Shown here in pieces: positions 36,577 to 48,174 of a stretch of DNA of 64,000 nt (the stretch's first letter is position 1; every line of letters begins with the position of its first letter). The translations under genes were made by a program, and so were the position numbers. Source of the stretch: Sepiola atlantica (lineage: Eukaryota; Mollusca; Cephalopoda; Sepiida; Sepiolidae); assembly GCA_963556195.1 (NCBI GenBank), contig OY744521.1:128515288-128579287 (forward strand), given 5' to 3'. The notes under the pieces are model-generated. The model was not told the origin of the DNA, did no database searches, and saw nothing but the letters and a program-made list of their open reading frames with translations.

Positions 36577-38110
36577 CACTGCTTCGAGCGAACTACACCA
36601 CCTCTTATACATATAGATATATTATCGACCCTCTTCTTTCTTGTCCAAATCTTTAAAAATATATTTTCTTTAAAATATTTTCCATTCATAATTTCAATCG
36701 ATCACGTAACACAAGAAATCAACCAATGCAATTTTACTCCGTTTGTGTCGGTTTGTTCAGAAGATGATGAGCCAAGATTTGACATGACTTGTCATAACAT
36801 ATCAGTGTATTTTTCTCAAATCCAATCCCATTCATTAGTCTCACCAACAAACCAATCCCACTGCCACCACACACATCATCATCACGTACACATCATCATC
36901 ACGCACACACACACGTACACGTTTTACTATTCTCAAATCTAAATTCATTCATTATTCTTATCAACCGATGCAAGCGGCACTACGCGCACACACACACACG
37001 TTTATAGTGTCAAATGAATCTTTCATGTCCAATCATATATCGTATGATAATTGTGTACATATCTTGAATGTATTGTTGAATGATGTCTACCCATAAGAAG
37101 GGTAAGTGTTTTGAAAAGAACAAGAGCAGCAGAAGAAGAAAAAGAGAAGACAATAACGACAAAGAAGAAAAAGAAGTAGAACAAGAAGAAAGAAACATGA
37201 AAATCAATAAGAAAAACAATAAGAAAAACAAAACAATAATAATAATAAAACTAAGAAGAAGAAGAGATTATTAACCATCGTTTTTTTTCTGTCATGTTTT
37301 TGTTTTGTCTTCTCCACAATCTTGAAGAGGTTTCCGTTCTCCTTTTGTTCCAACTCGAATCGTAACAGAGTGCCATTCTCCTCCTCCTCTTTTACACCTG
37401 GCTGTAATGAGCAGGTGGGATAAGATTAGATTAGAACAACACCTGACGCAAAAACTTCCATTTCCATTTCCTTAATTGTTTTGGGTTTTTTTTTTATCTT
37501 GAAGTGAAACTCATCATCTTTTCGGACGACCTTTTCTTTTTAGCACTTTCTTGGTTTTGTGCTCTTGTTATTCACTGGTTTTTATCTTGGTTCGTGTATA
37601 AAGCAAAAAACGAATAACCTCCTCAACTGTCGACCTCATGTCCGTAGATTCTCTTATCATAAGTTGTGTATCTATTGTTTCTTGAAAACCTTAAAAAGCA
37701 TGAGACTGGAGGACGGAAGGTCTCAAATGGTCAAAAGGAAGAATGTGTTGCACTAACCTCCCATTAAAAAGAAACTTGCATGTGAAGCAAGTCATGGTCA
37801 TTTTTTGTAATCAATTGTAGTGGATGAATTCTAGATATAGTCACATGACTGTTTTGTTACCTCTGCTAAGTAGGTTATGTATTCAGTCAAATTTGTGACT
37901 ATATTTGTTTGTTTGTTTGTTTGTTTGTTTGTTTGTGTATAGCCTAACACCCACATCGCTTGACTAATCGTCACCACTAACTTAGAACTGATTTAATTTT
38001 GGGATATCTCGGTCAAAGGTCATGGTCAAAGTAAAAGTCATATTTTGGGCGATAACTTTTGTTTTGCTTGTCATAGATACTCGCTACTTAGTCCATATTT
38101 TAATTTTTTT
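36575..38110. other. No gene recognised
   Basis: Unassigned. Visible simple sequence includes CA-rich and CATCAT patches at about 36860-36920, a purine-rich AAGAAG region at about 37100-37265, and (TTTG)n at about 37903-37937. No frame resembles a known protein. Confidence 0.5.
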
Positions 38111-38114
38111 TTTT

Positions 38115-38690
38115 ATTTAAGTTCACCTAAAATAAGGCACAAATCCACTGAGACGTAGGGGGCTATTGTGGATTAGAGGAATCCTATATTGGGAAGTTTT
38201 GCAGCGAGACGCTTGTTCACATTACATTTAAATGTGTGTATGTTAGGACGGTCAGGAAAACAGGAAGCAGGAAAGGAATTCCAAAGGCTAGCAGTACGAG
38301 GAAATAAACTATTAAAGTAGAAAGCTTCTAGGCATTTGAGGACTTCAACAGTAAAGGGGTGGGATCTTGCTGACTGACGGGCTTATCGGGGGTATTTACC
38401 TAGAGGGGGCACCAGTGCAGCACATTTGTTGGAGCACTTTCCATTAATTTACTTGTAAAACAAGCACAGGAATGAAACATGGGACAGAGGCTGGAGCATG
38501 CTTGATAGTGAGGGGCCTATTAGATTAGAGACTCTGTTTTGGACCCTGTCCAAAAGGGAGAGGCTAGCTTTTGGTGCATCAGCCTAGATGTGACAATAAT
38601 ACTCCATGCATGGGTGAATGATGGCTTTGTAGAGATTGTATCCAATTTTTGGATATTGTATCCAATAAAGCCCCACATCTTATATGACTT
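38115..38690 (-). pseudogene. LINE 3' fragment (Jockey/CR1-like, subfamily 1)
   Basis: Minus-strand relative of 48175-49085, starting at its 3' end (plus strand TTCACCTAAAATAAGGCAC) and running inward through blocks equivalent to 'FYFNSLFP', 'RKYPR', 'SLCLFYK' and 'CMEYYCHI' at about 38590-38620. Frame is lost in several places. Confidence 0.75.
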
Positions 38691-38804
38691 GACTTTTGAC
38701 TTTTACCTTGAAGAGTTCGGTCAAGTTTGATATTTTGACGAAATTGTAACTAATGTTGTCAGGTGGAGATATGCAGTCTCACGATTGACTTATGTTTTTG
38801 TTAG

Positions 38805-38990
38805 GTAAAGGTTAGTTATCTCCCTTTCACGATGGGAAGATTAGACACACGGTTAGGAAAGTGAGATTTGAAAAGCTAGCGTTCTATAGGAAGAGCATTC
38901 TAACCAAACAAAATTGCTTGAACAGCCCTGTTGGGATTCCTGGTTAGCCGATTATCAATAAACTAACCTCTAACTGATATGGAACTAGGC
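38805..38990 (-). mobile_element. U2-type retroposon body, 5'-truncated
   Basis: Same orientation as 51060-51401. Shared blocks on the plus strand: TTAGACACACGGTTAGG (cf. GTTAGGCACAAGG), GGAAAGTGRGRTTT, GCCCTGTTGGGATTCCTGG (cf. GCCCCGTCGGCATTCTCCGG) and CAATAAACTAACCTC. The U2-derived head is absent. It lies near a GTTATCTCCCTT motif at 38813. Confidence 0.6.
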
Positions 38991-39664
38991 CCAAGACTAT
39001 GATTTTGGTATGAAATCACCATCCTGAAGAATTCATTTAGGATTATGAGTGTTAAACTATATATATATATATGAGAATCAGAAGATATCTTCTGATTCTC
39101 ATTTAAACAACACACCCAACATACATATGATAAACATTAGTGAAGATAAAACACATGACAAATTACTTTTCCGTGTTTATGTGGTATTATGCCGCATAAT
39201 GTCATCGACAGTTGAAAGTAAAGGCATTACAATAAGACATTAATCTGAAACGATAAACAGACTTTTATTTTGATATTCTGTTCGGTGGCAAAAGGGTCGA
39301 AAGTAGCGCCTTAACTGCCAAAAGTCATAGTTGGCGGCCGATAAAAACGGGGCAGTGCATGTGCTATCACACCTGATGGGAACAAAATAAATTTGGACGA
39401 CTAAAGGGAAAAATCTGATCACTCTTTGGTTTAATTTTATTCTCTCCTAGAAAAACTGCTTTTCCATAAATTATGGTTTTGTTTTCCACAGACAACTGAC
39501 TTCTGTCGTCAGTCAGTATTCTCTATATTTTAAAGTACTACAAAGAAATTGATATTTAAGAGTTTTCCTTCTCCAAGACAAGTTGCCCTACCAAGACTTT
39601 ATCCTAATATTTCACGCATAAATAGGGAAAATAATGATATATTCATACCTTTCTTTCAAGCTAA

Positions 39665-39750
39665 AATAATGTTGCATCCCTGGTGGAGCTTGAACACTGC
39701 ATGACACGTCCACAACCTGTGTCAGTAACGGTTAAACCAATTCCATTTCC
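39665..39750 (-). mobile_element. tRNA-like SINE head (weak)
   Basis: On the minus strand there is an A-box-like TTGGTTTAACCG and, 35 bp on, a B-box-like GTGTTCAAGCTCCACC. The spacing suits a Pol III promoter, and the arrangement resembles the head of the SINE at 4315-4240. No body match was established. Confidence 0.35.
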
Positions 39751-40466
39751 AATAAAGAACATCAGTATTTCTTAGTTTCAGCTCAAAAAGCATACGTCAA
39801 CAAAAATGGTCACAATCGGCTGTTCATTAGCAAACTCAACATAGTATTGCTATATAACTAAAATTTATAATAAAATTTTTTAGAAGAATACATATACATA
39901 TATATGTATGTATAATCACACACACATATGTATGTGCGTGTGTTCATTGTTTTTGATTTTCCTGATAAACGGATCTGTTGGGAAGCCACAGTCTTCTATT
40001 GAGAAAGTAATTTTAATAATTAATTAATTTAATAATTAACCTGTAATTTTAATAACATTTCAAATCTTATTTAAGCTATAGATAAATCCGATAAAATTGT
40101 ACAGACTCACAAAATTTGAGCAAAGTATTTTTAACTGCAACTGATGAACCGGAAGTGGCTTTGCACTGATTAAGAACGTTCTAAGATTAGAGTGGCACTA
40201 GGGTGTCTCAGTATTATGCATTCGGGGATGGGTACTTCAGCCATTACTAAGAAAAAGTTAATGCTGTGTTTGGTAAAGCTATATAGATTTTAGTTTAATA
40301 ATAGTTATATTAAACTGTATCAACAGGTGTTTCAGTTAGTACAGTAATAAATTTAGAATAATTTCCTGACCTCTATTCCTGGCAAAAGCACCCAAATATA
40401 AAAGAATTTTTTAAATAACTGATTTGAATACAAACTTATAAAATCACTAAAGAATAGCCAATATTT

Positions 40467-41005
40467 TATGTCTCCTTACAAAGATTAAAATCAAGATATA
40501 ATGATACTAAACCTTATATCGAAAATTCTTATTCCATTGTTGATCAAAAATCTATTACATGATTTAAAAAATGCATAAAATTTAAGGATTAAGCTTAAGG
40601 GGTCTTAAGAAAAATTGAAATTCTTAATTAGCGTCTAATGACTATGGATTAAATTCAATACAATCTGAAATATTTTAATTTTCAAAAAGAAGATTGTGCT
40701 CATTGTATGCCCCCCTAAACCCCTTTTAAAATACTCCAAAGAAACTGAAGTTTAGAGAATATTTATTAATTGATATCAAATACCTATCATTAAAATTTTG
40801 AAAACATCAGAGGTATCTTGATTTTTGTGAAGGGTTTCCATCTCTTCTTTGCCCCTTTTATATAAAACTAAATATAGACCATATTATGACTCCTTACGTC
40901 TACCAGCTGTGTTCCAAAATTCACAATGATCGGTTAATTAGTTTAGGAGTGAATCTTGTACATACAAATATATAAACATGTAGACATACTTAACTCTATA
41001 TAAAT
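40467..41005 (+). repeat. AT-rich dispersed repeat, copy 2
   Basis: Collinear with 1-505, including ACTAAACCTTAT, a GCCCCCCTAAACCCCTTTT-like block and ATGATCGGTTAATTAGTTTA. With copy 3 (42480-43055, inverted) it brackets about 1.5 kb of LINE fragments. Confidence 0.75.
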
Positions 41006-41271
41006 AGAGATTGTCTTTTTAAAACCTTCATTTCATGATTTCGATAATTTTGTGTCATAAAACTATCTTTTCTTTCTATTTTCTTCAATTATCAAAATTC
41101 TCACCCACAATCAATAAATATGAACATTTTTCAGATGTAAAATTTATTTTGATTAAAAACCTACTTTTTCTCATGTTTTATTTTCCATTTCACTGACTTT
41201 CAAATAAGCAATATGTTAAATTCCATGAAGAGAAAAAATCAAAGAAGTCAGCATTTTTCTTTTACTCATAT

Positions 41272-41640
41272 TCACCCCAAACAAGGCATGTTACCACTGA
41301 GACGTAAGGGCTACTGTGAACACACTAAGTGACAAGTTGAGCAGCAAGATGTCTGTTCGCATTACATTTAAATTCCTGCATGTTAGTATAGTCAGAGAAA
41401 CAGGAAACAGGGAGGTAATTCTAAAGTCTAGCAGTTCAAGGGAAGAAACAATTAGAGTAGAAGGCTTTCCTGCATCTGGGGACCTCTAAAGTAAAGAGGT
41501 GGGATTTTGCTGCTTGTCGGGTTAGTCGGGGGTATTTACGTCGAGGGGGTATCAGTGGTTAGAGTTCGTCGAAGCACATTCCCTTAAAGTACTTGTAAAA
41601 CAAGGACAGGGATACAATATTGCAGTAATGTAACAAGATT
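41272..41640 (-). pseudogene. LINE 3' fragment (Jockey/CR1-like, subfamily 1)
   Basis: Begins at the family's 3' end on the plus strand (TTCACCCCAAACAAGGCATG) and reads inward through the segments for 'YSNCFFP' and 'RKYP' to 'LFYKYF' near 41600. Frames are broken. Confidence 0.75.
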
Positions 41641-41789
41641 TGAAATTGAAACCCATCAGCAGGTTTAAGGAAAATTATTTCCAATTGTGAATTTTCTTAT
41701 GATACTTCTGAGATGCGGTTTCGTTTTTATTTACAGTAGCAAAAGATTACTCATGCCCTGAGTTGTTTGTGTGTATTTATCGAAAACAG

Positions 41790-42225
41790 TGGATGAATCT
41801 TTCACGTGTGAGATTTGGGGGCTAGTGTACCAACCACTTGGAAAGGGTTCAAAAAAGAATTTATAACCTAATAGGTCCAGCACTATCTGCCAGGCTCCAG
41901 CCCTGTTGCATCACCGCAGAGTTGCTATCCTCTGCTTGTTTTACAGAATGTGCTCCAAATGAAGTTACTGCACTTGTACCCCCTTAATGTAAATACCTCC
42001 CAGTATAAGCAAAATCCCACCCCTTTCACTGTATAGGTCCTTAGAAGATTTTCTACTCTAATAGCTTCTTTCCTCGGACCACTTGCCTTTGGAATTCTCT
42101 TCCTGCCCCTGCTCTCCCGACCGTACCAACATGCAGAAATTTAAATGTAATGTGAACAAACATCTTGCTGCCCAAATTCACACCCATGTTGTCCCCCTAT
42201 AAATCTGACCCCTATCATAGTAGCT
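41790..42225 (+). pseudogene. LINE 3' fragment (Jockey/CR1-like, subfamily 1)
   Basis: Plus-strand copy beginning with a segment equivalent to 'ESFTCEIWG', then 'VQKRIYNLIGPALSARLQP', and the terminal blocks CCTTTGGAATTCTCTTCCTG and CCAACATGCAGAAATTTAAA. It faces the copy at 41272-41640, so two truncated copies of one family lie head to head about 150 bp apart. Confidence 0.75.
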
Positions 42226-42479
42226 TCTTATGTTTCACTGGCATTATATTTCGTTTAGGGCGACCAAAAGTTAAAATAAAAGTTAATAATATCCAAGTTT
42301 TTCTCGTCAACTGCAGAAAAACAGTGATCTTTGAGCTTTCAAACATGGATTGTCGTTTTTTTTTTTTACAGTTATTTCATTTTTTTTTTTCAGTGGGAGA
42401 AAACTTCAACAACTGCTTTGTGGCAAGCTCTTCGCATACAGAATCGTTGAGAAATCTGCCTTGTGTTCTTCTTCTATGT

Positions 42480-43055
42480 AATCTCTATTTATATAAAGTT
42501 AGGTATGTGTATATGTTTATATATTCGTATGTATAGGATTCACTCTTAAACTAATTAATCGATTATTATGAATTTTGGAACATAGCTGCTAGGCGTAGGG
42601 GTGGGTAATGTGGCTATATTTAGTTTAATTTAGTTTTATGCAAAAGGGGCAAAGAGTGGGTGAAAGCGCTTTGTGAAAATTAAGATACATCCGATATTTG
42701 TGAAATTTTAACAATAGGCATTAGACATCAATTAGTAAATATTCTTCAAATTTAAGTTGAGGGGGGGGTATTTTAAAAGAGTTTTAGAAGACATACAATG
42801 GGCACAACCTTCTATTTGAAAATTCAAATATTTCAGATTTGTATTTAATTTGATCCATAGTCATTAGACACCAATTGAGCCAGATTCCCTGAATTTCAAT
42901 GTTTTCTTAAGACCCCTTAAACTTAAAACATAATTTTAGACATTTTCTAGAATCAAAATCAGGTAATCGAGTTTGATTAAAATTGTAATAAGGATTCAAG
43001 ACATAAGGTTTGGTATCATTATATCTTGATTTTAATCTTCGTAAGGTGACATAAA
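42480..43055 (-). repeat. AT-rich dispersed repeat, copy 3
   Basis: Inverted relative of 1-505 and 40467-41005, ending on the plus strand with CATAAGGTTTGGTATCATTA and TTAATCTTCGTAAGGTGACA, which extends the shared region slightly beyond copy 1. Confidence 0.75.
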
Positions 43056-43599
43056 AGTGGTGCAAAACGGTTCTGTTCAGCGAATTAATTTTACTCGTCC
43101 TCGGATATTCTTCTAATTTGTCTATTAAGGTGGCAATGAGTAGGCACTCTGTCTGTTTTGTCCAGAACTGCTTTAATTCGTTGGTATTTCTGAAGAGTCA
43201 GTGTTTCATTTGAAGATTAATTCAAGGTACTAAATTGCCCGTGATGCAATGGTTTTGAACTGTTTAAATTCTGAAATGTCTTGCATCGAATCATATCAAT
43301 GATTTTAATTTCTCCCTTCTTTTTCCTGTTTCCTCAGTTTTTGTTTTTTTTGTTTCGATATTCCTCTAACCCTAAACATCCTCTAACGCTAAACATCAGT
43401 GTTCTTTCCTTCATTTTTATTATTGAAATGTCTTTAAACTGTTATTCTCATTATTGTTGTTTTATTCACACTGTTTCAACCACTGTACTATTCATAATAA
43501 GTAACCTTCTCGGAAGCTGTTCCAGCAGCATATGTCATATCAGCAGAGGTTCAGCTCGGCAATCATTCTGACAAACCAGGGACTGACTTGACAGCACCA
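43056..43599. other. No gene recognised
   Basis: Unassigned AT-rich DNA. The 96-codon plus-strand frame at 43281-43571 is hydrophobic and low in complexity with no recognised motif. Confidence 0.4.
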
Positions 43600-43735
43600 G
43601 GCTCTTTTTTGACAGGATAAGTTATGGTTCGACTCACTTCTAGGAGGTGCACCTTCCCAGGCATTATCTCCTCCTTCAAAAGTGAGAGTAGGTTTATTAC
43701 CAGTGCACTACACTTAAAAGTATTGCTATGGTAAA
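43600..43735 (+). mobile_element. U2-type retroposon body, fragment
   Basis: Shares CTTCTAGGAGGTGCACCTTC (cf. the minus strand of 51250-51275), CCTCCTTCAAAAGTGAGAG and TAGGTTTATTACC with the U2-headed element, in its sense orientation. It lacks the head and most of the 3' part. Confidence 0.55.
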
Positions 43736-43849
43736 AATACCTCTTTACTAATAAGTCATAATTAATGATTGATAAGAGAGTGTATGAATGTTAGTTTTTG
43801 AACAAGGGTGTCTTCTTTTTCATACCAAGTCCAGGATACGTCTTCGACA

Positions 43850-44100
43850 ATCAGTTCGGCAGAGTCTAGGCCATTTGAGTTAGATGGCTTTTTTTCGGTC
43901 AGGCTGAGGTAGGGTTCTGTGCAGTTCTAGGGAGTCCAACTTCCTAGGTTTTACCTGCTCTCTTTGAGAGGGGTTAGTTTATTGTTATTAGCATTTTTTG
44001 TAGACCAGAGTGCTCTGCCTCTTGAGCGCTGGCCTTTTAATCCCCACCTTCCGGCCTTGTGTCACATCTTCCCGTGGTAGGGGGGAAGCAAATACTAACA
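43850..44100 (+). mobile_element. U2-type retroposon body, nearly complete
   Basis: Sense-orientation copy with blocks GGTCAGGCTGAGGTAGGG, GTGCAGTTCTAGGGAGTCCA, CTCTTTGAGAGGGGTTAGTT and TTCCGGCCTTGTGTCACATC, matching 51060-51401 and 36279-36495. It reads continuously through the site where the 1.2-kb element is inserted in the 35-36 kb copy. No U2 head is present upstream. Confidence 0.65.
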
Positions 44101-44129
44101 AATCATATGGGCTGGTGAATCTCTGTCCC

Positions 44130-44585
44130 ATTTGAGGGTTCTTGATAAGGTGCAGAAACATTTCTGTAATTCGATTGGCCCTACCCTTTCTTCTTTTCTG
44201 CACCCTCTCTCTCACAGACGTGATGTTGCTAGTCTCAGTCTTTTCTATAAATACTATTATGCAATGTATTCTTCAGAATTATATGATCTATTCCCCACTT
44301 CTTTTGTTCCAGCTCGTTTGACTTGTTAGTCTAGTGGTCTCCATCAATTCGCTGTTTTGATACCTCATTGTATAATACAGCTTCCTATTCCAGTAGTTTC
44401 TTTCCAAGAACCGCAGACTTGTGGAACTCTCTTGCTGCTGATTGTTTTTCTCTTACCTATAACCTTAGTCTTTTCAAGACTAAAGCCAATAGGCATCTCC
44501 TGTCTTTGCGATAATCATATTTGTTCTTGTTAACTCCTTACATAAAGTGGCTTCATGCCTTGTCTGAAGCGATTTCCATAAAAGA
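44130..44585 (+). pseudogene. LINE ORF2 C-terminal fragment (Jockey/CR1-like, subfamily 2)
   Basis: Encodes 'VLDKVQKHFCNSIGPTLSS', 'LHPLSHRRDVASLSLFYKYY', then, after frame breaks, 'FFPRTADLWNSLAA' equivalents near 44400-44435 and 'FKTKANRHL'-like sequence. The end includes TAAAGTGGCTTCATGCCTTG, a 3' tail also found at about 21580-21640. Confidence 0.75.
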
Positions 44586-44934
44586 AAAAAAGAAAATGTC
44601 CTCTTCTTAGCTGTCTCTGAATTTAAACCACTCCTTCTCTGCTTATCTCGGCATTGTTTCCAGTCATCTTGAATTTCTCCTTGCCACTGGATTTAACCAA
44701 TGCCGGATCAGGAGAAAGTGCTTTACTATAAACTCCTTATCGTGCAGAACCTCTTGCAGGATGTATCCATTGTTTCTCAAAACAACAGGATGGCTTTAAG
44801 CATGTACTAGATAGGAGCAAGAAAGCTGCAATTTATCAATTTAGACATATTTGGTCAGATTATTTTGCTAAAACAAAATTTTACTGTACATTAATTGATG
44901 AGATATTAGTTTTTAAATAATATTTTGAGAGGTG

Positions 44935-45480
44935 TCGCTCAGAGCACTCATTCTTGCCTTGACAGAGTACAAAATCGACTTCACAATCTAGTGGGTGATA
45001 ATTTCTTCTGTTCTATGCAGCCCCTTTCTCACTGAAGAGATGTTTCTAACTTTTCTCTACTCTGTCATTATTTCCAAGATGCTCAACTGGGCTCCGGTCT
45101 CTGGTCCCTCCTTGTAAGACATTTATAGCAAGAACTCTTCTTCCTACCACAACTGAAAAGAACTTTCCATTCTCCTTTCGTATGCCTAGCATCAAGCGGA
45201 ATTTCCATGAACAGAGTTTCTTTCCAAAGGATTCTAATCTGTGAAACACATTATCACGGGACTGCTTCCAGGCAGATTATAACATAGTCATCTTCAAATC
45301 CAATGTTAACAAATACTTGTCATATACCACCCGCATAAGTAATCAAACTTTGTTCATTGTATTAATCATTTTCAATCCTCTCATAATATTCTTCATCTTT
45401 CAACTGACGACCCATTAATCTCATTAACCCTTATCCTCAAGTGTCTTTTGACCTTGATAAGTGGTGACTCATTTGTAAAA
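44935..45480 (+). pseudogene. LINE ORF2 C-terminal fragment (Jockey/CR1-like, subfamily 2)
   Basis: Closely related to 26590-26998: 'LDRVQNRLHNLVGDNFF' with HRRDV- and LFYRYF-equivalent sequence, then 'MPSIKRNFHEQSFFPKDSNL' and 'FKSNVNKYL', followed by about 150 bp of 3' sequence. Several stops and indels. Confidence 0.75.
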
Positions 45481-46152
45481 ATAAAATGAATAAGATGATA
45501 TTTGTCTTATTCACTTTCTATTGGAGGAATTCTTTTTAAAAAATCTGAGATAAAAGTTCCATAAATAATCTATATTTGGATTGAGTTCTTAAATCCTTTG
45601 AACTTAAAGGCAGTTTGGTTGGAATTCCATGAAATTTTATAATCCAACCATTTCTTGGATCGATGGAAACAAGACTGGTTGGAATCAATCCAAATAATCT
45701 CATCAATTCCAAGGAATAAAAAAGCAGAGGTTAGCAAAGATTAATCAGTTTTCTTTGTTCATTTTGTCTCGTTTTAAGAATAGAACAAAATATACTTTGC
45801 ATGAAACTTAATGACTTTTTTATTATTACAAAAATAATCAAAATCTTTTTTGCTGTTGGAATAGTTCATTTATTTATTGGCTGTAATTTCATATCTGTTT
45901 CCCTTAAATCAATTTTGCTTTCATTGGAATATTTGTCCGCAATTCTATGCAGAAAGAAATGTAGAGAATATTCTTGGAGACTTGGAGACAATTAAAGGAC
46001 AGCATTCATCATTTCCCCAAAGATGTTCAATATTTTTATGAGAGATTTAAATTTTTTTTAATAACTATTAATTATGAGATCAAAATTGAAAACATATTTT
46101 GTCAAAGCTATTTTCACAAAAACTGATTAATACCATCTCTCTCTCTCTCTGT

Positions 46153-46219
<67 letters not shown>

Positions 46220-46329
46220 GATAATATAAAGATAAGTATTTTATATTAGATCCTATCGTGATAATGAGAAGCTCGATATTATAGATAGAGCATTATTATA
46301 GGAAATATTGAAATGATGAAAAAAATTAA
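45481..46329. other. No gene recognised; (TA)n tract
   Basis: Unassigned AT-rich DNA. Around 45550-45720 there are loosely repeated GGTTGGAATTCC-type blocks. A (CT)n then (TA)n tract lies at about 46136-46215. Confidence 0.5.
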
Positions 46330-46850
46330 AATTGGATAATTTACAAATTTATTAAATCATCAGGTGTTCAAGCAAGGAATATAATAAACTGACCTTTAAT
46401 CCATAGATTTCCAAAGAATTATTCTTCTCCTTAGAAGTAAAAAACAATTAAATTATTAATTATTGGTAAATATTAATTGGAAAATTTACAACAAAAATTA
46501 TTTTAAGATATGCTTAAAGCAAAAATAGTTCAAGGAAAGTTTCAAAAATGGGCAGAAAGTCATTGTATCAATGCAGATATTGAAAAATTCGATTTGAATG
46601 TGGTACTGAGTAGCGAAATGATTGATTCCAATAACACCCAAAGCCAGAAATCTGCGAAAAGTCAGTTAATGGGTAGAACCATTTTTGTTACAAATTTTCT
46701 AAATTAATACTTACCAATAATTAGTTATTGCATAGATGTTTTTCCTTCTGGGGAAAAAGTAATCATTTGAAAATCCATGGATTAAAGGTAATTTTCTTAT
46801 ATTTCTTGCTTGAACACCTGGTAATTTAATAAACTTATAAATGAACCAAT
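46330..46850. repeat. Foldback element with about 140-bp arms
   Basis: The segment 46340-46480 matches the reverse complement of 46690-46840 at roughly 85% by eye; landmarks are ACCTTTAATCCATRGATTT and ATTATTGGTAAATATTAATT with complements. The spacer (46480-46690) holds a 65-codon frame without known motif. (TA)n tracts flank the element on both sides. Each arm carries a hammerhead-like motif (see 46742-46790). This looks like a PLE-type terminal repeat pair. Confidence 0.75.
46742..46790 (+). ncRNA. Hammerhead-like motif, one core substitution
   Basis: Stem I CCTT (46744-46747) pairs with AAGG (46785-46788). The first core box reads CTGGGGA (46748-46754), one change from CUGANGA. Stem II is AAA / TTT plus an inner G-C pair, weak. 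GAAA follows at 46769-46772. Stem III AATCC / GGATT closes on the 2-nt loop AT, and the predicted cleavage residue is A46784 (UUA). The opposite arm carries the equivalent motif on the minus strand with CTAAGGA. Both arms therefore seem to descend from an active ribozyme; activity now is doubtful. Confidence 0.5.
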
Positions 46851-46876
46851 TTTATTTTTTTTAGCATTTCAGCATT

Positions 46877-46996
<120 letters not shown>

Positions 46997-47067
46997 AAAA
47001 AAGAAATTAAAAAGAAAAAATGAAAATTGTAGTTTTGGATTGATTTTTTCTATGGTCATTGGAATGC

Positions 47068-47128
<61 letters not shown>

Positions 47129-47134
<6 letters not shown>

Positions 47135-47250
47135 TAAACATAGTTTTAGTATCCGACAATTGTTTCAGAACCGTCTCGGCTCCTCCTCCTGAGGAAGAGC
47201 CGAGACGGTTCTGAAACAATTGTCGGATACTCAAACTATGTTTATTTTAA
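47129..47250. repeat. Palindromic foldback, 54-bp arms
   Basis: Arms 47129-47182 and 47197-47250 are reverse complements with one or two mismatches (left arm has GTTTTAGTATCC, right arm GGATACTCAAAC), around a 14-nt centre. TA tracts lie directly left and about 85 bp to the right. Such a structure can extrude as one hairpin. The right arm plus centre also contain a hammerhead core (next entry), so the palindrome may be an inverted pair of ribozyme 3' halves. Confidence 0.9.
47189..47230 (+). ncRNA. Hammerhead ribozyme-like motif with degraded stem I
   Basis: Core box CTGAGGA (47189-47195) fits CUGANGA. Stem II pairs AGAGCCG (47196-47202) with CGGTTCT (47206-47212), seven pairs including one G-U. 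GAAA is at 47213-47216. Stem III is AC / GT around loop AATT, and the cleavage triplet is GTC (47222-47224), all as in minimal type I hammerheads of retroelements. Stem I is nearly absent: only two pairs are possible, because the 5' side is replaced by the inverted arm. The competing long palindrome would probably prevent folding. Confidence 0.5.
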
Positions 47251-47328
47251 TATAAAAGCTCTAATATATATTGAGCACTTTTGAAAAGTAATGGTTTTGT
47301 TCATTTTTTTTATATTTGAACTTAATTA

Positions 47329-47396
<68 letters not shown>

Positions 47397-47814
47397 TAAA
47401 CCTAGACCACGGCTAACTTTCCTTTTATTGTTCACACTTGCACATATATACAACTCCCAGCAAATACACTTATGTGCTGACTTCTAATTCACATACATAT
47501 TTACTCACGTACTTATGAATCACCTATTACAAATTAAGGCTATTTAACCACAAATAAACATTTAATAAATAAACATAATTTACACATCCATACAAAATAT
47601 AAATATTTTAACCCCTTTTTTCCAATTTACCCTCAAACCATCAACACAATCCTGAACGAAACTACATTTTACTTATCTCTCCCTTGAAATTAAAATTATT
47701 TTCCTTCTTCTCAAGCCTACCCCCTCGTCTCTAGCACACTTCTACACATTCTTTTAAACACATATATGCACACACGTTCCTGATGTAGCCACCTGATCAA
47801 TCTCCTCCCCCTCC

Positions 47815-48140
47815 CTTCCTAGGTCCTAAAAAATTTAATACCTCACAACAACAAAAATCCTCCCTTTTCACCTCTCCCGCCCTTTTGGGCATTTCAATTA
47901 TATACTCACACCCCTCCCTATTTTCAAAGTTGTCTTTACCTTTTCGAATCTTTTTCTCATCAACCATAATACTACCCACATTTTGAACACACGGTTCCCC
48001 CTCCCTCCTTTTTCCCTAGCCTCTCAAAATCCATGCCACACATGACCATTAGAAAAATCTCAGTCTGCCCTTTCACCTCTCCACCATAAGGCAATTTCAA
48101 TTATATTCTCACCCCTCCCCATTTCATAGCTGTCTAAATC
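47815..48140 (+). repeat. Diverged tandem duplication, unit about 190 bp
   Basis: CCCTTTTCACCTCTCCCGCC, then CATTTCAATTATATACTCAC and CCCCTCCCTATTTTC near 47862-47925 recur with changes near 48065-48125. Pyrimidine-rich; no function recognised. Confidence 0.5.
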
Positions 48141-48174
48141 TTGTCCACTTAAAGTTTAACATCACGCTCTACTC

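Noticed and set aside
39475..39535. Minus-strand CTGACGA with GAAAAC downstream
   Set aside because: The CAGA / TCTG pairing is offset by two bases from the second box and there is no cleavage triplet.
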